A stretch of DNA of 64,000 nt, from contig NZ_JAMLFW010000002.1 of assembly GCF_024256385.1 (NCBI RefSeq), positions 992,001 through 1,056,000 of the forward strand, in the 5' to 3' direction. The notes below the pieces were generated by a model. It had not been told where the DNA came from. It saw only the letters and a program-made list of their open reading frames with translations, and did not search any database. Every line of letters begins with the position of its first letter. The first letter of the stretch is position 1. This document shows, piece by piece, positions 17,739 to 27,400 of the stretch. This DNA comes from Anatilimnocola floriformis. Its GTDB lineage: Bacteria > Planctomycetota > Planctomycetia > Pirellulales > Pirellulaceae. Position numbers and translations under genes: made by a program.

Positions 17739-18063
17739 ATGGATTGTGGAAACGCACTAGCCGCGGTGGTGGGATCAATCTTCGCCGCATTCGGCTTCAG
17801 GCCTTGGCAATATCTAGGGCTTGCAGCTCTGGTCTCAATTTCTATTGGCGCATGGATTCGGCTGAACTATCGACTGAGTCACGGCAGATAAGGCCCGCCG
17901 AGTCGGCAAGGCAATTGAGGCAGTGAGGGTAATGCTTGCAAGTCTTTTTGGAGAAAGCGCAGCCAAGGAATTTGATGCGGTTCCGAATAACACCGAATTC
18001 CTAGCAACTCATCTAGAGTCGCTAGCGATGCGAATTCACAACGACATGATCCGAATGGACTAG
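17739..18063 (+). pseudogene. Possible small membrane-protein gene split by a frameshift
   Basis: Reading from ATG 17739 gives 50 residues with one or two hydrophobic segments (NALAAVVGSIFAAFGF and LGLAALVSISIGAWI), stopping at 17891. From about 17878 the next frame is open to a stop at 18063 and encodes a helical, charged stretch (KARRVGKAIEAVRVMLASLF, then GESAAKEF). Joined, they would make a roughly 108-residue membrane protein with a cytoplasmic tail. Alternatives are two tiny overlapping genes (second start GTG 17923 or ATG 17932) or chance. No good ribosome site is seen before 17739. The next gene starts seven bases after the second stop. Confidence 0.35.
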
Positions 18064-18070
18064 AGGCACC

Positions 18071-18370
18071 ATGCTCTGCAAATTCACTGTCGGCGGTCCC
18101 GAAGATGACACCGAGCAAGACATTGCCGACGAAATCAACGAAGTGCGCTGCACCGGGTTAACTCGCGGCTTCGCTGATCTTTATTCCCGCGATCTGCAAA
18201 ACCCTGCGCAATTCCTCTACAGCGGCACGGTGCCGGTCGAAGTCATCCCGCCCGGTGTCGAGATTCTGGAAGGACACGAAAACATCGATGACGTTCCCCT
18301 GCCGGACTGGGCGCAAGGCAAAGAAATGTACGACTTGATTACTCTGCAGCCGATCAGGCCACAGAGTTGA
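18071..18370 (+). CDS. Hypothetical protein, 99 residues
   Basis: Not recognised. It is acidic and soluble, without a signal peptide or membrane helix: it opens LCKFTVGGPEDDTEQDIADE and continues with a Pro-rich middle (VPVEVIPPGVEILEGHENI). The GAGG before ATG 18071 at four bases spacing and the strong terminator overlapping its stop support it as a real gene. It follows the possibly frameshifted small gene by seven bases, so the two may have formed one transcript. Confidence 0.5.
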   Translation: MLCKFTVGGPEDDTEQDIADEINEVRCTGLTRGFADLYSRDLQNPAQFLYSGTVPVEVIPPGVEILEGHENIDDVPLPDWAQGKEMYDLITLQPIRPQS

Positions 18371-18408
18371 TTTGATGGGCCGAATCCTCACTTGCCCATC
18401 AAATCAAC
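18366..18408. terminator. Bidirectional terminator between convergent genes
   Basis: A perfect 15-base inverted repeat: GTTGATTTGATGGGC (18366-18380) and its complement (18394-18408), loop 13 bases. The stem starts inside the stop codon of the 99-residue gene and lies 33 bases from the stop of the giant minus-strand gene. It can serve both strands. Confidence 0.75.
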
Positions 18409-18440
18409 GCGTTTCGGGGTTCGGTGGGCAAAGCCTGGCA

Positions 18441-21400
18441 TCAGTTGAACAATCGATCGGTTCCCATGGCGCTCGCGTTGATGTCCGAGAGCAGATCGGT
18501 CGCGCTGGCATAGAAATCGTCGTCACCGGTTTGGCCGTTGAGCAAATCGTTCGCGCCGTCGTCAGCAGCGATCACGCTACTCAGCAGGCCTGGTGTATGC
18601 GAAGTATTCCAGGTGGTCAGGAGCGCGAGCAGGGCCAGATCGTTGGCATCGCCGGCCAAGCTGCTGGTTTCGTTCGTCGTGCTACTGCCCACCAGCACGT
18701 CGCTGCCGCCGTTGCCATTGACGTCGTCCAGTCCGGTGCCGCCGATGAGCAGATCGTTTCCTTCGCTTCCCATCAGCAGATCGTTGCCCGCGTTGCCGAC
18801 CACGATGTCGTCGCCGGCGTCGCCGTTGAGCACGTCGTTGCCGCTGCCGCCGTAAAGACGATCGTTCCCCATGCCACCACTGGAGATGTCATCTCCCTGG
18901 CCGCCGTAGACGTAGTCGTCGCCAGCGCCCGGAAAGAGTTGATCGTTGCCGCCGCCGCCATACATCACGTCGTTGCCATCCAGGCTGCTGAGGATGTCGT
19001 CGCCGCCAGCGGCCAGGTTCTGCTCGCCGGGGACATCGCCCCAGATCACGTTGTTGCCGCCGCTGGCGTTGATCTGGTCGCTGCCACTGCCGCCGATGAT
19101 CGTGTCATCGCCCATCGCGCCCGACACATAGTCGTTGTCAGGACCTGCATCGAGATAGGTCGGTCCGGTCAGACCGGCGATCATGATGGTATCGGCTCCA
19201 GCGCCGGTTTCGACATGAATCATCCCGGTCAGCGGCAAGGTGGCTGCCATGCTGTAACTGCCGCTCTGCAGGCGAACGAGCGCGTTATTGCCGGTCGCCT
19301 TCGAGACAATGACGTTGTCTGAACCAGGAGTGCCGCGAATGTTCAAATCGCCGCCGACTGCTTCCACGGTGGGAACAATCGGCTGAATAGTGATGCGAAC
19401 CGTAGCCGTGTCGCTGTTCGTACCGTCGGTGACGCGGAAGGTAAAAATATCGAGGCCGACCGCATTCGGCGCGGGAGTGTAAGTGAACGCGCCGGTGGCT
19501 GGATTGAAGGAAGTCAAACCGCCGAGCAGGGGCGTGTTCACCAGGCTGAAGGTCAGTGCCGGGCCGTCGACGTCGGTCGCCACGAGCGTGCCGCTGACAG
19601 GATTGCCGGCCAGCGTGGTGAACGAACCGTCGCTCGCATCCGGCGGATCGTTGACGGCGGCGACATTGACCGTGAAGGTGGTCGTTGTGATGCCGTCGTC
19701 GGCGTCGCCCAGCGTGAGATTGAAACCGGCGTCGCGAACCGTAATGGTGATGACCGACGTGCCGCTGCCGTTTGCCACCGGCGTGAACGCCAGACTACCG
19801 GTCGTGCCGGGCGAGGCGTAAGTCACCGTAGGATTGGCGATCAGCGTGGGATTGCTGCTGGTCGCAGTGACCTGCAGGTCCTGCACTTCGCCACCCGCCG
19901 TGATGCCGCCGAGATTGATCGTCTGCGCGCCGGCGTCTTCGAGCAGCGGCAGATTGGGAATCGCATTGATCGTTGGCAAGCCGTTGACCGGCGCATCGAC
20001 CGTGATCACAAACGTTTGTGTCGCGCTCTGATCGACACCGCCATTCGCGATGCCACCGTTGTCATTCAGGCGAACCGTGATTGTCGCCGAACCTTGCTGA
20101 CCCGGTTGATGCGTGAATGTCAGTGTGCCGTTGCTGGAGATCGCCGGCGCGACGCTGAAGAGCGATGGGTTGTTGTTGGTGACGGTGAACGTCAGCGTTT
20201 CCGTCGATTCGTTCGGCGCACCGGGCGAAATCGCCGTGGCCCAACCTGGAATGGTTTGAGCGGGCGAGTTGAACGGAATCAGCAGGTCACTTCCCTTGGT
20301 GAAGCTCGGCGCGTCGTTCACGCTGTTGATGGTAATGGTGAAAACTTGCGGCGTGCTCGTATCAACACCGGTATTGGCCGTGCCGCCGTTGTCGACTGCA
20401 GTGACCGTGATCGTCGACACACCATTGGCGTTGGCGGCCGGCGTATAGGTGAGGACTCCCGTCGCCGAGATGCTCGGTGCCGTGGCAAACAACGCGCTGT
20501 TCGTCGCATTGACGATGTAGGTCAACGTTTGGGTCGATTCGTTCGACGGACCAGCCGAACTGCTGCTGACAAAACCATTCACCGTTTGTGCCGGCGCGTC
20601 TTCGTTCATCGTTTGATTGCCGCCAATCGTCAGCGTCGGCGCGTCGTTCACGCTGTTCACCGTTACGGTGAAGGTTCGAACGACCGTGCCGTCATCGGAG
20701 TTCCCCGCAATGAGATCGAGTCCCGAATCGCGCACCGTAACGGTAATGGTCGCCGTTCCGCTCTGGTTGGCAACCGGCGTGAAGGTCAAGCTGCCAGTGG
20801 CATTCGGCGACGTGTAGTTCACCGCCGGATTCGCAATCAACGACGGATTGTCGCTGACTGCCGTAATCGCGATCGTTTGCGCGGGAGTATCGCCGCCATA
20901 GGAGATGCCGCTGAGGTTCACCGTTTGCAGCCCTGCGTCTTCGTTGATCGTCAGATTGCTGATTGCGGTGAGCGTCGGCGGGGCATTCGTGGGTGCAGCG
21001 CCGATCGTGATCGTAAAGGTCTGCGAAGCACTCTGGTTCGTGCCGCCGCCGTTGTCTTGTGCGATCACCGTGACCGTCGTCGATCCCGAAGCGCCCGTCT
21101 GCGGACGGAAGGTGAGGGTGCCGGTGCTGTCGATCGCCGGTTGCGTGAGGAACAGCGCGGGATTGGCCGGCGTGACGAGGAACGTCACCGTTTGCGGCCC
21201 TTCGTTGGCTGGGCCGAACGAAATCGACGAAGCCCAACCGGTGATGGTTTGCTGCGGCGCGTTGAAGGCGACGTTTTGATCGGCGCCCTTGGTGAAGCTC
21301 GGCGCGTCGTTCACCGAGTTGACGGTGATCGTGAAAGATTGCACCGTGCTCGTCGGTTGTCCGCCATTGGCGTTGCCGCCGCTATCGGTGACGGTCAGGT

Positions 21401-24400
21401 CGAAAGTCGCCGTGCCAAAGGCATTCGCGGCTGGCGTGTACTGCAGCGTACCGTTGGTGCCGATCGTCGGCCCGGCCGAGAACAGCGAGGTATTCGTCAA
21501 ATTGGTGATGTTGTACGAAACCACCGTTTGGCTAGTTTCGTTCGGTCCCGGATTGAACACGGCCCAGTTGGCAATCGAAACCGCGGCTGCATCTTCGTTG
21601 ACGGCAGGCGGATTCGTCGCAGTGAAACTCGGCCGATCGTTGATGCCGGTCAGCGTGACGTTGAACGTATCGCTATCGATGGCAATGCCGTCGCTGGTCG
21701 TCATGGTGATTGTCGTCGCGCCGGAAGTCGTATCGCGATTCGCAGCCGGGACGAAGATGAGCGTTGCGAGGGCAGTGGTGATATCGGTTGGCAGGCCAGT
21801 GAGAGTGATCGATGCCGTCCCCGTGCCGGTCACAACGGCAGCGCCGCCGCCGTTGTTCGCCGTGAAGGTGCCGACGGTGGTTCCCGTCACCGAGACAGTC
21901 GTCGTCAGGCTCTGTCCCACATCGGCATCGCTCACGCTCAGGGCGTTGCCGCCGGTGAACGGCACGTTGGCGTCTTCGAAGCTGGCAATCGGTCCCGCCG
22001 GCGCGGTATTTACCGGCGCGACGTTTGGCACCCCTTCGAAATAGACCGTCAACATCGGCCGGTTCGTTACGACGGTGGTTTCGCTGGACGAAATCCCCCA
22101 GCCGTTCGTGCCGCCAGTCCAAGGAAGCCAGGCCCAACCGTTGTTGGTGTTGGTTCCATCGAGCCAGCTTTGCACATCGGCAGTCACGTCGTAGTTGTTG
22201 TAACCTGGCTGAGCATTGGAGCCCGCGGCCAAAGTCCCCGCGATTGCCGACGGTGTGATCGCCGCTTCGAACCCGTTCGCCGAAACGCCGTCGCCGCCCA
22301 GCGAAGCCCAGGTGGTGGTCGCCGTCCAGGGTTGCAGCATCATGTGCATCGTGCCGCCATCGCCGACTGTGTCGACAGAGCCAGTGCCCGGCAGCGTGAG
22401 AACGGCAGCGTAGACCTTGGTGCCGGCTGGCAATGCGCCCGCGCCGATGATGTTGTCGAAGCGGAACAAGATCTCTGACGAAGGAGCCGAGCCCGCATAG
22501 TCGGTAAACAGATCGACACCCGTGGCAGCAGTTGCCGTCGGTGTGATCGCGATGTCGGTCATGCCCGTGTAACCATTCACGCCTTGGCGGAAGGAGCTGC
22601 TGGCCGCGCCGGCAGGAATCCATTCGATTCGCAACTTCGGCCGATCGGCAAGCGTAACGGCTTCGGAAGCGCTGAAGCGGATCTCATCGCTGGCCGAGGC
22701 GGCAAAGGGCATGATCGCCCAGCCGTTGTTGGCTGCGCCATTCGACCAGGCTTGCAGGTCGGTCGTCACACCCACGCTGACCGTGCCCACGCCTGTCGTG
22801 GCGCCCGTGCCGGCCGCGTTATTCAGCGTCGAGCCGAAGGTGCTGCGAGCTTCAATGTCATCGGCTTGAATGCCGTTCGTCAGGCTGTTCCAGGTCGAGG
22901 TATTGGCATCCCAGCCGGTGAGCATGCGGCGGAACACCGGGCCGTTGCCGTCGTTGTTCACATCCAGATCGAGATAAGCCGAGGTGATGATCGAGCCCAG
23001 CGGAATCTGTCCTGGGCCGTTGCCGAAGATATTGTCGAACCGCAGCAGCGTTTGCGAAGCTGCCGTCGCGCTGCCGACCACGCCGAGTCCTTCGGCCGTC
23101 GCGCCCGTGGGATAAGCGGTCGCGGGATTGGCTTGCGAGATTTGAATATCCGCAGTCCCCGCGTAAGCACCATTGCCGACGTCAGCTCCATTCTGGAATG
23201 ACGTGGTCCGACGCATGCCGACGACGATCGTCTTGCTGATCGGCAAGCTCGTGCTCCCCGCGCCGTCGTTGAGCGTCGCCGAAATCGTTCGCGTGCTGTT
23301 GGCGAACGTGCTGCTCACTTCGCGGAAGGTGATGTTTCGCAGCAGCGCTTGTGTGGCGGCGATCGTGGCCGAGCTGTTGAGCGTAATCACCAGCGGCGAA
23401 AATCCCGAGCCCCCCGTGAACGTGCCGATGGTCACACCACCGAATGTCACGTTGCTCCCCGAGATGCCGATCTGTCCAGCGCCCGTTCCCACGTTCCGAA
23501 TTTCGAGCCGATCGTCGACCGTGGTGCCCGAGGTGGTTTGGATCGTCAGGTTGCCGTTATTAAAATTCGGCGAGTCGAGATCGACGATCGTCGCCTGAAA
23601 ATCGACGAGCACGCCAGCCTCGCCGTGGCCGTAGACCTTGGTTCCTTCCAGCCAGGTGAGAATCGGTCGCGAATCGAGATTGGTCGCGGTTACATCGGCG
23701 GGATTGAAGTTGTTGTAATTGGGATCGCTGCTCGAGATGGGGCTCGTGATGATGGTGTAACCCACCGCGCCATCGCTGTCCCCATCCATCGTCCCTGTCA
23801 ACGTGACTGTCTGCGGCACGTTCCAGTTGGCAGAGGTAAAGGTGAGGAATGACACCGAAGGATTTCCTTCGTTGCTATTGCTCGAAGACAAGTTGAAGGT
23901 GACATCGGCAGTCGGTTGCGTTGCCAGCACGGCAGTGAACGTGGCCGTGCCGCCGATTTCGGTGGTTTGCAAACCACTGCTCGGCGTGAAGATCACGCCT
24001 GCCACATCGTTGTCTTCATTGGTCACGCTCACGTCGGCGACCGGCAAGTTGTTGTAGCTGAGATCGGTGCTGACGGTGTTCGCCGTGATGATCTGATAAG
24101 CCACCGAACCGTCGATCTGCGAGTCGTTGACGCCCGTCACGGTCACCGTCTGCGGCGTGCTCCAATTCGCCGGCGTGAAGACCACGCTCGCGGGAACCGA
24201 ACCTTCGGTCGTATCGCTCGACGACAAGCCGACCGTCACGTTCGCTGTCGGCGGGAAGTTGAGCACAATGGTGAACGTCGCCGTGCCGCCGTTTTCGTTG
24301 GTCACCAGGCCGAACAACGGCTGCACGGTCACGCCGGGTGTTTCGTTGTCGGTGTTGATGACGCTCACGTCGGCGGGATTGAAGCCGTTGTAGAACTGAT

Positions 24401-27400
24401 CGGCGCTGGTCGCCGCGCCAGTGACAATGCTGTACGCAATGTTGCCATCGGCGAGCAAATCGTTCACACCAGCGATCGTCACCGTCTGCGGAATATTCCA
24501 GTTGGCGGGAGTGAAGATCAGGCTCGACTGACCAATGGTTCCCTCGGTCGTATCGTTCGACGACAACGGAATGGTGACATTGGCGGTCGGCGGCGTATCG
24601 AGCACCACGGTGAACGTCGCGCTGTCGCCGGCTTCGCTCGTAAACAGTCCCGACGTCGGCGTGATCGTCACACCGGGCGTGCTGTAAAACACCTTGAGTG
24701 TGGGGCGGGATTTTTCGATCAAAATTTCTGAGGAACCAAAGAACCAACCATCCGAGCCGTTCGTCCACGGCAGAACTGCCCAACCGTTATTGGGAAGCGC
24801 TCCGTTGACCCAGGCCTGCACGTCGGCAGTGACATCAAACGGATTGAAGCCACCCTGCACCATGCCCGACAGATCGGGGTAGCCAGCCTGCGTGGTGAAC
24901 GTGGTCGCTGCTTCGACGCCATTCGCCGAAATGCCGTTTACGAACGAGTTCCAGGTCGAGTTTCCATCCCAGGACTGCAACATGCGATAGAAAGCACCGC
25001 CGTCGCCCATCGCATTGCCCGTGGTGCTGGCAAGCACCAGCGAGGCAGCATGCACGTAAGAACCGGGAGGAATCTGCCCCGCATTGGTTCCCACCAGATC
25101 ATCGAATCGCAGCAGTGTTTGCCAGGCATTGGCAGGCGCAGGGTAGTCGACACCCAACGTAAAATCCGTCGATGATGGCACATCGGCGTTGGCCTGCTGC
25201 AGCGAGAGATCTTGCGCACCATTGTAACCATTCGCCCCTTGGCGGAAGCTCGTACTGCTCACTCCGGCTGGCAGCCATTGCACTTTCAGACGTGGCCGCA
25301 GCAGCGCATTCGTCGCTTCCGACGGGCTGAACGACGTGCCGTCGCCGTTGTTGGTCCAACCATCGATCAACCAACCTTCGTTGGCTTCGCCATTGGCCCA
25401 GGCCGCCAAATCGTTGGTCACGCCAATCGAAACGATGCCTGTGCCCGAAGCTCCCGAGCCGTCGACCAGACCCCATTCCGAGTCAGCCGTGGAACGGGCT
25501 TCCAGATCATCGGCGTTCACACCCTGAATGCCGTTGCGCGGGAAGACATTGCTGCCGAACGAGTTCCAGGTTTCGGTGTTTTCATTCCAAGGGCTGACCA
25601 TGCGAAAGAGCCTGCCGCCGTCACCGGAATTGATGACGTTCACCAGCAGTTCTGCCGAAACGATCGTGGCACCCAGCGGAATCTGCCCCGGACCATTGCC
25701 AAACAGATTGCCGAATTTCAGCAGGATCTGGGCGGTTGCTCCCGAGGCATCCCAGTCAACGAGCAGTTCAGTGCCGTTGCCAGCCGGGCGCGGCGTCGTC
25801 GGATTGGCCTGCGAGATTTCGATATCCACCTGTCCGTCATAAACGCCCGTTCCTCGATCGACGCCTTGCTGAAGCTCGGTCGCCCGCATCAAACCGACGT
25901 TGATGTTGCGCGTGACCACGTTGCTGGTGACGCCGCCCAAGCCGTTGATCACAATCGAAGCCGTACGCACCGTCTGCGGCGGATTGGCGTTCACGCTGCG
26001 ATAAGTCAGCGCTCGCAACACCGCTTGCACTCGCGCCGGAGTAGCGGCCGTGTTGAGGGTCAGCGTGAGCGGTGTGGAACCGCTGCCGCCGGCAAACGTC
26101 CCCACGACGGTTCCGCCGACAGACACATTGCTGCCAGAGACTCCGACTTGTCCCGCTGCCGTGCCGTAGTTGCGAATCTCGATCCGATCATCGACATTCG
26201 CGTTGGCAGTCAGCGAGACCACTAGTTGATAGTTGTTGTAATTCGCGGTCAGCGGATCGGTCAGCGTCATCAGCGAATCGATAGAGATCGCCGGCGTGCC
26301 AACGCCATACAGCACAGCCCCCGTGGCGATCGCCAGGAAGGGATCGTTGTCATTCGTCGTAACCGCAATGTCGTCGGGATTCATCGCTGCGTAAATCGCA
26401 TCGGTGGTCGTCACCGTCGTGACGATGGAAAACGCGATATTGCCATCGCCGACAAGATCATTCACGCCCGTGATCGTGACCGTTTGCGGCGTGTTCCAAT
26501 TCGCCGCCGTAAACACCAGCGCGCCGGTGCTGACCGTACCTTCGGTCGTGTCGGTCGAAACAACGTTGATGGTCACGTTCGCGGTCGGCTGGCTCGTGAG
26601 AACCACACTGAAGTTCGATGTCGTGCCGGCTTCGGTCAGCGTCACGGCGGTGCTTGGGTTGACAATAATCCCCGCCGTGTCGTTGTCGATGTTGACCACC
26701 GACAGATCGGGAGCGTTGAAATTGTTGTACAGCGGATCGCTGGAAACAGCCGGCGCGGTGACGATGCTGTAGGTGATATCGCCATCATCAATCGCATCAT
26801 TCACGCCGGTGATCGTGACTGTTTGCGGCGTGTTCCAATTGGCTGCCGTGAACGTCAGGCTCGGAACCGAAATCGTTCCTTCATTGATGTTGCTCGAAGT
26901 CAGCCCGATCGTCACATCGGCAATCGGCGCCGTGTTGAGTCGCACCGTGAACGTCCGCGTGCCGCCGGCTTCGGTTGTGGTCAGACCAGTCGGCGGATTG
27001 AACGTGACCCCCGGCTCGTTGTCGGCGTTGGTCACCGTGATATCAACCACCGCGCGGTTGTTGTAATTCGGATCGGAACTAACGGCAGCCGAGGTGACAA
27101 TGGAATAGTCAATCGAGCCGTCAGCGGCGGCGTCGTCCTGACCCGTGACCGTTACATTCTGCGCGATGTTCCAATTCGCCGGCGTGAACGTCAGCTGGTT
27201 GACCGAAATGGTTCCTTCGGCCGTATTGCTCGAGGACAAATCGATCGTCACATCAGCCGTCGGCGCGGTATCAAGCTTCACCGCAAACGTCGCCGTGCCG
27301 CCGCTTTCTGTAGTGAGCAAACCAGTGCTCGGCGTCACATTCACGCCCGGCGTCGGGCCTGGGATGAACACAAACGACACGACGTTGTCGGCCGCATCGA

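Noticed and set aside
20016-22478. Plus-strand open frame of about 820 residues opposite the giant adhesin
   Set aside because: It is Arg/Gly-rich with low-complexity content and lies wholly inside the minus-strand coding region. Repetitive GC-rich coding sequence often leaves long open antisense frames.
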